From: Superficieibacter electus
GTDB lineage: Bacteria; Pseudomonadota; Gammaproteobacteria; Enterobacterales; Enterobacteriaceae
Direction: 5' to 3'
DNA length: 64,000 nucleotides
Assembly: GCF_002915575.1 (NCBI RefSeq)
Contig: NZ_PQGD01000002.1
Location: 124,001-188,000 of the forward strand
This document shows, one piece after another, positions 16,941 through 25,484 of this stretch (position 1 is the stretch's first letter; each line of letters opens with the position of its first letter). The notes below the pieces were generated by a model. That model had not been told where the DNA came from, made no database searches, and saw only the letters and a list, made by a program, of their open reading frames with translations. Position numbers and translations under genes: made by a program.

Positions 16941-17876
16941 ATGAGTCAGAATCCAGACGTAAGTAAGAAAGAACAGTACAATATCAACAAGCTTCAGAAG
17001 CGCCTGCGCCGCAATGTAGGCGAAGCGATTGCTGACTTTAATATGATTGAAGAAGGCGATCGGATCATGGTCTGCCTTTCAGGCGGTAAAGACAGCTATA
17101 CCATGCTTGAGATCTTACGCAACCTGCAGCAAAGTGCACCGGTCAATTTCTCGCTGGTGGCGGTGAATCTCGACCAGAAACAGCCGGGCTTTCCTGAACA
17201 TATTTTGCCTGAGTATCTGGAGAAGTTAGGGGTTGAATATAAAATCGTAGAAGAAAATACCTACGGGATCGTAAAAGAAAAAATCCCTGAAGGTAAAACC
17301 ACATGCTCGCTTTGCTCGCGTCTGCGTCGCGGCATTTTATACCGTACCGCAACGGAGCTGGGGGCGACCAAAATTGCGTTGGGCCATCACCGCGATGATA
17401 TTCTGCAAACCTTATTCCTCAATATGTTTTACGGCGGAAAAATGAAAGGAATGCCGCCAAAGCTGATGAGCGATGACGGCAAACATATTGTCATCCGCCC
17501 GCTGGCCTACTGCCGTGAGAAAGATATTGTGCGCTTTTCAGAGGCGAAAGCATTCCCCATCATTCCGTGTAATCTGTGCGGCTCACAGCCTAATCTCCAG
17601 CGTCAGATCATTGGCGACATGTTGCGTGACTGGGATAAGCGTTATCCAGGCCGGATTGAAACCATGTTCAGTGCCATGCAGAACGTGGTGCCTTCGCATT
17701 TAAGTGATATCAACCTGTTCGACTTCAAAGGTATCAATCATCAGTCAGAGGTGGTCAACGGCGGTGATTTGGCGTTCGACCGCGAAGAGATCCCACTCCA
17801 GCCGTTGGGCTGGCAACCGGAAGATGACGATGCCCTGCGGGACGAGATGCGTCTGAATATCGTAGAAGTGAAGTAA
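16941..17876 (+). CDS. ttcA: tRNA 2-thiocytidine(32) synthetase TtcA
   Basis: A protein of 311 residues that matches E. coli TtcA almost throughout. The enzyme adds sulphur to C32 of some tRNAs using ATP and an Fe-S cluster. The PP-loop SGGKDS is at residues 47-52; cluster cysteines are in TCSLCSR (about 120-125) and PCNLCG. ATG at 16941 gives the family length; a TTG at 16926 would add five residues. In E. coli the Rac prophage integrates at this gene; here it is uninterrupted. Confidence 0.95.
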   Translation: MSQNPDVSKKEQYNINKLQKRLRRNVGEAIADFNMIEEGDRIMVCLSGGKDSYTMLEILRNLQQSAPVNFSLVAVNLDQKQPGFPEHILPEYLEKLGVEYKIVEENTYGIVKEKIPEGKTTCSLCSRLRRGILYRTATELGATKIALGHHRDDILQTLFLNMFYGGKMKGMPPKLMSDDGKHIVIRPLAYCREKDIVRFSEAKAFPIIPCNLCGSQPNLQRQIIGDMLRDWDKRYPGRIETMFSAMQNVVPSHLSDINLFDFKGINHQSEVVNGGDLAFDREEIPLQPLGWQPEDDDALRDEMRLNIVEVK

Positions 17877-17882
17877 AAACCC

Positions 17883-17909
17883 GCGCTCAGGCAGCTATTG
17901 CCTGAGCGC
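17883..17909. terminator. Bidirectional hairpin between ttcA and dbpA
   Basis: Perfect 11-bp stem GCGCTCAGGCA/TGCCTGAGCGC with a 5-base loop between the convergent stops of ttcA and dbpA. Confidence 0.75.
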
Positions 17910-17917
17910 CATACGCA

Positions 17918-19291
17918 CTATTTCAACAAATGTACGCGCACCGATTTCCCTTTAATTTTTCCGTTTTGTAACTGTTTCCATGCCTGGCGCGCGACGCTCT
18001 GACGAACAGCAACGTATACATGTGCCGGATGTACATCAATTTTACCTATATCTGTGCCCGTCAATCCCATATCACCGGTCAGCGCTCCCAGAACGTCCCC
18101 GGCCCGCATTTTAGCTTTCTTACCACCCTCAATGCATAGTGTTGCCATTTCAGCTTCCAGTGGGGTGATATTGACGCCTGAAGGCGCGTTCTGCCAGTTA
18201 AGTTTCAGGTGCAGCATTTCGGCGAGAATATTGGCGCGCTGAGCTTCTTCGGGCGCGCAAAAACTGATCGCCAGTCCGCTGTTGCCGGCGCGGGCGGTTC
18301 GCCCGATACGATGAACGTGAACTTCCGGGTCCCACGCCAGTTCATAGTTGATGACCAGTTCAAGTGATTTGATATCCAGCCCGCGCGCGGCTACGTCGGT
18401 TGCCACCAGTACGCGAGCGCTACCATTAGCAAAACGGACCAGCGTCCGATCGCGGTCGCGCTGTTCCAGATCACCGTGCAGTGCCAGCGTACTCTGCCCT
18501 GCGTCATTAAGGGTGTCACAGACCGCCTGACAATCCTTTTTGGTATTACAGAACACCACGCAGGATGCCGGGCGAAGCTGACTGAGGAGTTTTTGCAGTA
18601 AAGGGATTTTTCCACCGCGTGAAACTTCATAAAATCGTTGTTCAATGGCGGGAAGCGCCTCAACGCTGTCAATTTCAATCGTCAGCGGATCGCGCTGTAC
18701 TCTGCCACTGATCGCCGCAATGGCAGCAGGCCAGGTCGCTGAAAAGAGCAGTGTTTGTCGCGAGGACGGCGCAAAGCGAATCACCTCATCAATGGCGTCG
18801 CTAAACCCCATATCCAGCATTCTGTCCGCTTCGTCCATTACCAGCGTCTGCAAGGCCGCGAGCGACACCGTCTTTTTTTGCAGATGGTCAAGCAACCGCC
18901 CGGGTGTAGCCACGATAATATGCGGCGCATGTTGCAGAGAATCACGTTGCGCACCAAAAGGCTGGCCGCCGCAGAGGGTGAGAATTTTAATGTTTGGCAG
19001 AAACCGCGCCAGACGCCGCAGCTCATTCGCGACCTGATCGGCCAGCTCCCTGGTGGGACATAAGATCAGTGACTGAGTTTGAAAACGCCCGGCATCAATA
19101 TGCTGTAACAGCCCCAGGCCAAAGGCTGCCGTCTTCCCGCTCCCGGTCTTTGCCTGCACCCGCACGTCCTGCCCTGCGAGGATAGCGGGCAACGCTGCCG
19201 CCTGTACGGGGGTCATCGAAAGATAGCCCAGCTCGTTAAGGTTCTCGAGCTGGGCGGGAGGCAAAGCATTCAGCGTGGAAAAAGCGGTCAC
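17918..19291 (-). CDS. dbpA: ATP-dependent RNA helicase DbpA
   Basis: A DEAD-box helicase of 457 residues. Motifs are Q/motif I AKTGSGKTAAF, Ia PTRELADQ, DEAD box as VMDEADRMLDMGF, SAT, and VI HRIGRTARAG. The C-terminal domain ends GKIDVHPAHVYVAVRQSVARQAWKQLQNGKIKGKSVRVHLLK, the RNA-binding region specific for hairpin 92 of 23S rRNA. It acts in assembly of the 50S ribosomal subunit. The gene lies downstream of ynaL on the same strand. Confidence 0.96.
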   Translation of the reverse strand: MTAFSTLNALPPAQLENLNELGYLSMTPVQAAALPAILAGQDVRVQAKTGSGKTAAFGLGLLQHIDAGRFQTQSLILCPTRELADQVANELRRLARFLPNIKILTLCGGQPFGAQRDSLQHAPHIIVATPGRLLDHLQKKTVSLAALQTLVMDEADRMLDMGFSDAIDEVIRFAPSSRQTLLFSATWPAAIAAISGRVQRDPLTIEIDSVEALPAIEQRFYEVSRGGKIPLLQKLLSQLRPASCVVFCNTKKDCQAVCDTLNDAGQSTLALHGDLEQRDRDRTLVRFANGSARVLVATDVAARGLDIKSLELVINYELAWDPEVHVHRIGRTARAGNSGLAISFCAPEEAQRANILAEMLHLKLNWQNAPSGVNITPLEAEMATLCIEGGKKAKMRAGDVLGALTGDMGLTGTDIGKIDVHPAHVYVAVRQSVARQAWKQLQNGKIKGKSVRVHLLK

Positions 19292-19318
19292 AATCTTATC
19301 TCGTTATTAAGTAAATCA

Positions 19319-19501
19319 TCAGCAGGCGCGTATCCTCGCAGATATGCGGCTTTGATGCGACAATTTAATCGGTACCTCGTCCGGCGGCGGGTCCGGCATC
19401 GGTTGTGGACGAGGAATAGGATCGGGAACCGGAACAGGATCTACCGGGACCGGATCGGATTGCGCAGATGGGATAAGCAAAAGCAGCGAGAGAATCGACA
19501 T
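19319..19501 (-). CDS. ynaL: Proline-rich small protein YnaL
   Basis: A small protein of 60 residues with a striking Pro/Asp/Val repeat: DPVPVDPVPVPDPIPRPQP, then MPDPPPDEVPIKLSH and a basic end ARIRAC. This matches the E. coli small protein YnaL, especially VPDPIPRPQPMPDPPPDE and the last residues. ATG at 19501 has an excellent GAGGAG site; the in-frame extension to 19561 overlaps the fnrS terminator and is rejected. It begins 59 bases after the fnrS terminator on the same strand, so readthrough from the anaerobic promoter is possible. Function is unknown. Confidence 0.85.
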   Translation of the reverse strand: MSILSLLLLIPSAQSDPVPVDPVPVPDPIPRPQPMPDPPPDEVPIKLSHQSRISARIRAC

Positions 19502-19559
19502 GTTTAACTCCTCGGTTACGGGACATCTCTTTAAAGGTAGATGCTGTAGTGCAGGAGGC

Positions 19560-19681
19560 AAAAAAAAGCCGACTAATCTAAGCCGGCGTCGTACGAATCA
19601 ATTGTGCTATGCAGTAATTCAAAAAAGGAAGTAAGACAATATGGAGCGCAACGCCCATCGCTTGACGTTGCATTCACCTGC
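19560..19681 (-). ncRNA. fnrS: FnrS small RNA
   Basis: The minus strand from 19681 reads GCAGGTGAATGCAACGTCAA and continues nearly identically to E. coli FnrS, ending in GCCGGCTTAGATTAGTCGGC plus an 8-T run. FnrS is an Hfq-binding RNA made under anaerobic conditions that represses messages for aerobic enzymes. Location between zntB and dbpA is conserved. The few differences from the E. coli RNA I recall are in the terminator stem and loop. Confidence 0.96.
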
Positions 19682-19685
19682 GGGA

Positions 19686-19730
19686 GTTATATTGCACCGA
19701 ATGGGTAGATATTTTATTGACTTCGCTCAA
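19686..19730 (-). promoter_or_regulatory. fnrS promoter with FNR site
   Basis: On the minus strand TTGAGCGAAGTCAA (19730-19717) fits the FNR consensus TTGAT-N4-ATCAA. Its centre is about 42.5 bases before the FnrS start at 19681, the class II activator position. TATAAC (19691-19686) serves as -10. The architecture predicts oxygen-responsive activation by FNR. Confidence 0.88.
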
Positions 19731-19776
19731 TGAAATCGCCGTTTTTATGTTCAATTTATGTTAAAAAAGTTAAAAT

Positions 19777-20760
19777 TTACAACCATTTACTACGATGCAA
19801 CCACCAGGTAACACCGCCGATTAAAATGACCAGCATGATACAGAAGGTGGCAAAACCATAATGCCAGTTTCCTCCCGGAATCCCACCCAGGTTAACGCCA
19901 AAGAGTCCGGTCAGGAAAGTGCTGGGCAAAAAAACCATTGCCATTAATGACATGGTATAAGTACGCCGCGACAATGATTCCTGCGTAATCTGCGTTATTT
20001 CATCGGTCATTACCGCCGTGCGGGAAATGCAGGCGTCGATTTCGTCCAGCCCACGTCCCAACCTGTCGGCAATATCCTGCATCCGCCGCCGCTGGTCGTC
20101 GTTCATCCACGGCAGGCGTTCACTTGATAGCCGGGCAAAAACGTCACGCTGAGGGGCCATATAGCGGCGCATAACAATCAACTGCTTACGCAACAGGGCT
20201 AAAAAGCCCCTCGGTGGGATCTCCTGGTCGAGCAGATTATCTTCCAGATCGATAATCCGGTCATGCAGCTCTTCAATAAATTCACTGGCATGATCGGTCA
20301 GGGCATCACAAACATCGACCAGCCAGCCACCGCAATCTGTCGGGCCAGTCCCCTCCTGCAGATCGCTCACCACGTCATCCAGCGCCAGCACCTTTCGCTG
20401 GCGCGTGGAAACGATCAGCCGCTCATCCATATACACGCGCATCGCCACCAGCTGATCGGGACGTTCATCATTACTGCCGTTAATACAGCGCAACGTGATA
20501 AGCGTCCCTTCGCCCAGACGGCTCACGCGGGGACGCAGACTTTCACCTGCCAGCGCATCCCGAACATTGTTCGGTAATAAGGGGGTCGTCGAAAGCCATT
20601 CTGCGCTATCCGCATGGGTATAATTCAGATGGAGCCAACACGGATGCTGCCCGTCAATTCGGTCGCCGTTTTGTAAAGGAGTGACCCCGCCTTTACCATC
20701 CAGTTGCCAGGCAAATACTGCATCAGGCACATTAACATCTGATCCCTTTAAGACGTCCAC
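19777..20760 (-). CDS. zntB: Zinc transporter ZntB (CorA family)
   Basis: A protein of 327 residues, the same length as E. coli ZntB. A large cytoplasmic domain is followed by two C-terminal transmembrane segments flanking the CorA-family GxN motif ([12 protein letters not shown], near residue 285). It transports zinc across the inner membrane. GTG at 20760 is chosen because AAAGGAGG lies 5 bases upstream; an in-frame ATG at 20802 would add 14 residues absent from the family. Confidence 0.94.
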   Translation of the reverse strand: MDVLKGSDVNVPDAVFAWQLDGKGGVTPLQNGDRIDGQHPCWLHLNYTHADSAEWLSTTPLLPNNVRDALAGESLRPRVSRLGEGTLITLRCINGSNDERPDQLVAMRVYMDERLIVSTRQRKVLALDDVVSDLQEGTGPTDCGGWLVDVCDALTDHASEFIEELHDRIIDLEDNLLDQEIPPRGFLALLRKQLIVMRRYMAPQRDVFARLSSERLPWMNDDQRRRMQDIADRLGRGLDEIDACISRTAVMTDEITQITQESLSRRTYTMSLMAMVFLPSTFLTGLFGVNLGGIPGGNWHYGFATFCIMLVILIGGVTWWLHRSKWL

Positions 20761-21075
20761 AGCGCCTCCTTTATTTATTATTACTGAGGTTAGTCTAGCC
20801 ATCTACGGCCGTTAAGCAACGGTACACGAAGGATAACCAGTGGGGACTGGAGAGAGGAAAGTGGCTCCTCATTTAAAACATAGCCGCCATTAATCAATGG
20901 TCATATTTTATCAACACATACATTTAATTAGCTTGCTAACAAAAAATAAAACGCGTTACTGCCGCAGGGATTACCATGCCTGCTGAAAAAATATTTTGCC
21001 CGTAAACAGAATAATTAGCTTCATTCATGTTTTTTACTGCTAAATTAGACTTATCTTATTTATATTCTGGGCGGT
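20761..21075. other. Intergenic region between divergent zntB and the MHYT gene
   Basis: 315 bases without a gene. It holds the leaders of both divergent genes and is AT-rich near 20880-21060. I could not assign promoters or operators with confidence. Confidence 0.5.
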
Positions 21076-23205
21076 ATGATGATGCACGTTTCGTGGAACC
21101 CACTGTTAATTGGGATTTCCTTTATTGTTGCTGTCATCGCGTCCTTCGTGGCACTGGACTGCACAGGTAAAATTACTCACGCCAAACGCAGAGCCGATCT
21201 TTTTTGGCGTCTTTGTGCCGGTGCGACGTTAGGCCTGGGCATCTGGTCAATGCATTTTATCGGCATGTTGTCGATGAAAATGCCCCTGCCCATTCGCTAT
21301 GATTTTCTACTGACCCTGATCTCCTTGCTGGTTGCGATTGCCAGTGCCACCGCGGTTCTTCATGTTGTAGTGACCTCCAGCGTTGTCTCGCCAAAAAGGT
21401 GGATGTTGGCGACGGCTATCCTGAGTGCTGGCGTCGTGTCGATGCATTATATTGGCATGTCAGCGCTGATGTTTTCAGGAACCCTTCGGTGGAGCGTACC
21501 GCTTATTGCCTTGTCCATATTGGTTGCTATAACGGCCTGTGGTATGGCTCTGTGGCTGACATTTCGTCTGCGTCAGCGCCGCAGAAATGCGCTTTTCCGG
21601 CGGATCATCGCAGCCCTCGTGATGGGCATCACCGTCGCTGCAGTGCATTATATTGGCATGAGTGCGACGACGTTTGCGGGTCACGCTACCGATTTAACGG
21701 GTGGACTCAGTGCGCAAGGGCTTTCACTTTGGGTTACCGCCACTACGTTACTGTTGTTAGGGGCTATGCTGGCATTCTCAGTGTTCGACTCCCGGGTGCG
21801 CACCACCCGCTTGACGGAAGATCTTGAGCTGTTGAATTTTCAACTGGAACGTCAGTCACGCAACGATGCGCTTACCGGGCTGGCGAATCGCATTCAAATG
21901 GAGGTCCGTATTGAGGAATACCTCAAAAATGCGCAGCGGGGCCGCGTCACCTTCGCAGTGGTAGTTATTGATTTAGACCGCTTTAAGTTGCTGAATGATA
22001 CCCTTGGCCAGGCAGCGGGCGACCGTGTCTTGATGGCCGTCGCAAACCGATTGAGCGCACGCTTAAAGCCTGCAATGCTGCTGGCGCGTCTGGGCGGCGA
22101 TCAATTCATGCTGCTGGTACCGCATACCAGTGAAGGCGAAGTCTGTGACCTGATCACCGCGATGATGGATGCCGTTCGCCGCCCGCTTTATGAGAGTGGA
22201 CAATTACTTACGCTTTCTCTCAGCGCAGGTATCGCGTTATTCCCTGCTCATGGAGAAAGTGGACAGGCGCTTAAGACTAATGCCGTTATTGCCATGACCA
22301 GCGTTAAACATCAGGGGCGTAACCACTGGGCAATGTACAATCCATTGACGATGCAACAAGGCAGTATTACTGCTTCGCTTCAGCAGGATGTGTTACACGC
22401 TCTGACGCGGCAGCAATTCGAAGTTGCCTATCAGCCTATCTACCGTAATGGCACTGAAGCAATTGAGGGGGTTGAAGCGCTTTTGCGCTGGCGTCATCCG
22501 CAACATGGTCTTCTACTTGCGGAATCATTTTTTCCGCTGCTGGAAAAAACGGACCAGCTTCTGCCGGTAGGTCACTGGGTAATAGAAGAATCCTGCCGCC
22601 AACTTAAAGCCTGGAACGATGGTGGCCATACTGAGCTCACCTTATCTATTACACTTTCAGCCCCGCAGTTTGAACAGGAAGAGATCCATCAACAAATCTG
22701 TGATGTGCTGGAAGCTTGTTCATTACCCCCCTCCCGTCTTACGCTAAAAATTGCAGAATCTATCGCGCTCGCCGACGTTGAGCGCAGCATGCGGGTGATG
22801 AACGAATTCATGCTTTCAGGCATTGCGCTGGCAATTGATAATTTCGGAACCGGGTACGCCAACATTATGTTGCTAAAAGCGTTACCTGTTCAGCAGCTAA
22901 AAATTAACCGCAGTTTAATCAAAGATATTCGTTACAACGGCAAGAATATGGCTATTGTCGCCAATATAATTGACGTAGCCCATTCCATGCATATGAGCGT
23001 GGTAGCACAGGGTATTGAAACTGCAGAACAAAAATTTTTACTAACCAGTATGGGTTGTGACTACTTACAGGGATTTTTATTTTCCCATCCCATGCCCGCC
23101 AGCGAGGTTGTGTTATTACCCGGCTTCAGGACCTCTTCTGTTAACCTTCCACCTTTGCAGACGTTAATCACGCCGCTGGTACCTGACGTGAAAACTCAGA
23201 TCTAA
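21076..23205 (+). CDS. MHYT-GGDEF-EAL membrane protein with degenerate catalytic sites
   Basis: A protein of 709 residues. The N-terminal half has seven or so transmembrane segments with three MHYT-type repeats: SMHFIGM (about 57), SMHYIGM (about 120) and AVHYIGM (about 192). Such modules are proposed to bind copper and sense gases. A GGDEF domain (about 265-420) reads LARLGGDQF instead of GGDEF. The EAL domain (about 435-690) keeps GVEALLRW (Glu467) but has SITLS for SxNLS, IDNFGTGY for IDDFGTGY, LKINRS for LKIDRS, and VAQGIE for VAEGxE. These changes remove several metal ligands and the general base, so it probably binds rather than makes or breaks c-di-GMP. I know no E. coli K-12 counterpart at this locus. 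Confidence 0.9.
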   Translation: MMMHVSWNPLLIGISFIVAVIASFVALDCTGKITHAKRRADLFWRLCAGATLGLGIWSMHFIGMLSMKMPLPIRYDFLLTLISLLVAIASATAVLHVVVTSSVVSPKRWMLATAILSAGVVSMHYIGMSALMFSGTLRWSVPLIALSILVAITACGMALWLTFRLRQRRRNALFRRIIAALVMGITVAAVHYIGMSATTFAGHATDLTGGLSAQGLSLWVTATTLLLLGAMLAFSVFDSRVRTTRLTEDLELLNFQLERQSRNDALTGLANRIQMEVRIEEYLKNAQRGRVTFAVVVIDLDRFKLLNDTLGQAAGDRVLMAVANRLSARLKPAMLLARLGGDQFMLLVPHTSEGEVCDLITAMMDAVRRPLYESGQLLTLSLSAGIALFPAHGESGQALKTNAVIAMTSVKHQGRNHWAMYNPLTMQQGSITASLQQDVLHALTRQQFEVAYQPIYRNGTEAIEGVEALLRWRHPQHGLLLAESFFPLLEKTDQLLPVGHWVIEESCRQLKAWNDGGHTELTLSITLSAPQFEQEEIHQQICDVLEACSLPPSRLTLKIAESIALADVERSMRVMNEFMLSGIALAIDNFGTGYANIMLLKALPVQQLKINRSLIKDIRYNGKNMAIVANIIDVAHSMHMSVVAQGIETAEQKFLLTSMGCDYLQGFLFSHPMPASEVVLLPGFRTSSVNLPPLQTLITPLVPDVKTQI

Positions 23206-23295
23206 GTGCCTGCTATTTTTTGTAGTTACCCTGCAAACTATTCTCTCACTGCTATACTGAAGTTCTGACAAAACAACAGAGTAGCGAGGATTAAC

Positions 23296-23523
23296 ATGAA
23301 AAAAGCGTTGATTATACCCCTTAGTGTTCTGCTGGCCGCCGCTGCGCTCTCAGGTTGCACCCGGACAAGCTACGCTATTCATACCAATGATGGTCGTACC
23401 ATTATCAGTGATGGCAAACCGCAGGAATCTGAAACTGGACTGCTGGGCTATAAAGACGCTAACGGCGTGAAGCAACAGATCAATAAATCTGAAGTAAAAA
23501 ACGTTTCTGAAGTCCCGCATTGA
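23296..23523 (+). CDS. YgdI/YgdR-type lipoprotein (DUF903)
   Basis: A lipoprotein of 75 residues: lipobox ALSGC gives Cys21 and a mature domain of about 54 residues. The core YAIHTNDGRTIISDGKPQESETGLLGYKDANG is typical of the SH3-like DUF903 fold (YgdI, YgdR). AGCGAGGA precedes ATG. A second member lies at 30854-31090. Function is unknown. Confidence 0.88.
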   Translation: MKKALIIPLSVLLAAAALSGCTRTSYAIHTNDGRTIISDGKPQESETGLLGYKDANGVKQQINKSEVKNVSEVPH

Positions 23524-23530
23524 TATGAAC

Positions 23531-23549
23531 AGCCCCGTCAGGGGCTTTT
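23531..23549 (+). terminator. Terminator of the DUF903 lipoprotein gene
   Basis: Stem AGCCCC/GGGGCT with a GTCA loop followed by TTTT, 7 bases after the stop. Confidence 0.85.
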
Positions 23550-23693
23550 CACCCTTAGCCGCTTTGCGGCTAACCACTCTCGCATGATTATCTTTCATTA
23601 GAAAGCGATAGATAATCGCCAAAAATAATAAAGTTATTAATAACCTATCTTTTTGCCCTTTTATCCCTTAAATTAGCAATCCTTGTAATGATA

Positions 23694-23749
23694 ATGCACA
23701 TTGCATTCTCTCAGGAACATCTGGATTTCATGTTCCTGAGAGTTTTTTT
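23694..23749 (+). ncRNA. Candidate small RNA ending in an orphan terminator
   Basis: A GATAAT (23690-23695) or TGTAAT (23684-23689) could act as -10 for a short transcript starting near 23696-23702. The transcript would consist of a small palindrome and the terminator hairpin, with no open reading frame. No gene upstream needs this terminator, since the lipoprotein gene already has one. I do not recognise the sequence as a known RNA. It may instead be a leader attenuator for the downstream DUF2382 genes. Confidence 0.3.
23708..23749 (+). terminator. Strong orphan intrinsic terminator
   Basis: Perfect 13-bp stem CTCTCAGGAACAT/ATGTTCCTGAGAG with a 9-base loop, followed by seven T residues (23743-23749). 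Confidence 0.88.
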
Positions 23750-24012
23750 ACTGCCCACCTCTCGCCTGTTCGCTGAATGCGCATGTCAAACGATCGTTAT
23801 GTCCAGCATTGAAGTGCTTAAAAAGCATCTGTTAACATTTTTACATAATTACAATCCTGCGAAAAATACCGTTTGGTCTATGCTTAAATACATTGACAGC
23901 AACGTTTGATGATTAATTGTCAGAGTAAAGAACATTCTTAAAATTACAGGCTTAAACGTTATATGCGAAATAAAGATGCTATAAAAATACTACGCCAACG
24001 CCAGATGAAACG

Positions 24013-24369
24013 GTGCCGCTAGCGGAAGAGAAAGTTGCTCTTACTAAACAAAAAATCATCGATCGCCGCATCCAAATTTCTCGTAAAACGGTTACTGATG
24101 AGCAAGTAGTCGAGACTGATCTTGTTCATGAAGAAGTAATAATAAACCGCGTTACTAAAAATGAAATAATACAACCTGATCGCATTCCGGCCGCCCGGCA
24201 AGAGGGTGATGTTTATATCATCCCCGTCATCCGGGAGGAAGTGGAAATAATTCGTCGTCAGGTGCTGGTAGAGGAGATTCACTTACAGAAAATAGTTACT
24301 AAAGAACCTTTTCAGGAAAGCGTCTGGTTAAGACGGCAGGAATTGAATATTTCCACGGACGAAGAATAG
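24013..24369 (+). CDS. DUF2382 protein, start disrupted or frameshifted
   Basis: The readable part is 118 residues of DUF2382 (YsnF/AvaK type): VPLAEEKVALTKQKIIDRR, then a repeat of charged beta hairpins, ending WLRRQELNISTDEE. The only start in frame is GTG at 24013, which has no ribosome site and cuts into coding-like sequence (NTTPTPDET lies upstream in frame). ATG at 23963 opens MRNKDAIK in another frame; one extra A in the A5 run at 23983-23987 would join it to the domain. So either the gene is frameshifted, the read has an indel, or slippage restores the frame. The next gene, 41 bases on, carries the same domain. Confidence 0.65.
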   Translation: MPLAEEKVALTKQKIIDRRIQISRKTVTDEQVVETDLVHEEVIINRVTKNEIIQPDRIPAARQEGDVYIIPVIREEVEIIRRQVLVEEIHLQKIVTKEPFQESVWLRRQELNISTDEE

Positions 24370-24410
24370 AAACTGAACATCCCGTAACCTAAGCACGAGG
24401 AGAATCTCAG

Positions 24411-25433
24411 ATGGCTCATGAAAAAATCGTTACCGCCTTCGAGCAACCCCAGCAGGCAGCAGTAGCAAAAGAAAAACTCATCGCGGAAGGTATCCCAGAA
24501 AGTCATATTGATATTATTTCGGGCGAAAGATTACGAGTTGAAGACAAAGAAATCCGTCACCCCAGCTTTTGGCAACGTTTGTTTGGTGATGACGTTGATG
24601 ATGATTACGCTACTGAATACAACAAAGCTATTCAGCTCGGTGGAGTCCTGTTGACCGCCCGAGTAGATAAAGATGAAGCAGACCGTGTAGAAGCATTGCT
24701 GGACAGTTACGCCAGTGACTACTCCTCACTTCGAGGCAATTATGATCCTGCCACCGGGCGCGATTATTTAGGCGAGGTTGATAGCACTTCTGCGGCTGAT
24801 GTTGGCGGCGTCCGTTCTGTCGACAATCCGGTTTCTGGTGTCGGCGTTGGCGGCGTGAGTGGCGTGGCCCCAACGGGCAATACCCCGCCAAATGTTGGTG
24901 GCGTACGTGCCGTTGATACCGACACCCTGAGCGCATCTGAAAGAACGCGTGACTGGAGTACCTCTGACGAGATTACTGATACTGACGATCTTTCTGAAAC
25001 CCGCGATTTAACCCGCGAGCACGCGCTCTCCGATGATGTTAACCGTGAAACGCTCAAGCTGGCGGAAGAAGAAGTTGATATCAGTAAACGTCGGGTCAGC
25101 GATGGTAAAATCCGTCTGCGTCGTTATACAACGGAAGAAGATGTTTCTGAGGATATTTCCCTGACCGAACATCACGCTAACGTATTCCGTTCTGCCGTTG
25201 ACGAGCCGGCGTACCTGCATGATGTTGACTGGTCAGATAAAACGATTGAAGTCGAAGAATCTCATGAAGTGCCGGTCGTTAATAAAACCGCGCATATTCG
25301 TGAAGAGGTTGGTATTGATACCGAGCGTACTGAACGTACTGAAACGGTACGAGATACAGTCCGTCGTCAGGAAGTTGAAGTGGACAAATCGGCTACCGAT
25401 AAAGATCGCTTTAATGACGATAAAAAATTCTGA
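24411..25433 (+). CDS. Stress-type protein with YflT-like and DUF2382 domains
   Basis: A protein of 340 residues. The N-terminal part (about 5-100) resembles the general-stress 17M/YflT domain: IVTAFEQPQQAAVAKEKLIAEGIPESHIDIIS and LGGVLLTARVDKDEADRVEALLD. A Val-Gly-Gly-Val rich linker (about 125-170) follows. The C-terminal third is DUF2382 (LKLAEEEVDISKRRVSDGKIRLRR onward). It is highly acidic and charged, with no signal peptide or membrane segment. CGAGGAGA precedes ATG. The preceding gene carries a single DUF2382. Such proteins are linked to desiccation and osmotic or oxidative stress in other bacteria; the role here is inferred only. Confidence 0.85.
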   Translation: MAHEKIVTAFEQPQQAAVAKEKLIAEGIPESHIDIISGERLRVEDKEIRHPSFWQRLFGDDVDDDYATEYNKAIQLGGVLLTARVDKDEADRVEALLDSYASDYSSLRGNYDPATGRDYLGEVDSTSAADVGGVRSVDNPVSGVGVGGVSGVAPTGNTPPNVGGVRAVDTDTLSASERTRDWSTSDEITDTDDLSETRDLTREHALSDDVNRETLKLAEEEVDISKRRVSDGKIRLRRYTTEEDVSEDISLTEHHANVFRSAVDEPAYLHDVDWSDKTIEVEESHEVPVVNKTAHIREEVGIDTERTERTETVRDTVRRQEVEVDKSATDKDRFNDDKKF

Positions 25434-25455
25434 TAATCTTTTATCAGATGTTATT

Positions 25456-25480
25456 TCAGCCCCCGTTTCGCGGGGGCTGA
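25456..25480. terminator. Bidirectional terminator between DUF2382 and VOC genes
   Basis: Perfect 10-bp stem TCAGCCCCCG/CGGGGGCTGA with TTTCG loop between two convergent stops. Confidence 0.85.
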
Positions 25481-25484
25481 ACAT

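Larger units (their letters stand above)
23550..23962. other. Hairpin-rich intergenic region
   Basis: About 410 bases without a convincing gene. It contains a perfect 8-bp hairpin TTAGCCGC/GCGGCTAA (23555-23573), nested inverted repeats GATTATC/GATAATC with CTTTC/GAAAG inside (23586-23617), the palindrome AATGCA-CAT-TGCATT near 23693-23707, and the strong terminator at 23708-23749. Downstream to 23962 it is AT-rich with a TTGACA at 23893 that could belong to a promoter for the DUF2382 genes. Confidence 0.5.

Noticed and set aside
16926-17876. Prophage attachment duplication in ttcA
   Set aside because: The gene is intact with no phage integrase or repeated core nearby.
23688-23909. 73-residue open frame over the orphan terminator
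   Set aside because: It runs through a strong hairpin plus T-run, has no ribosome site and no family features.
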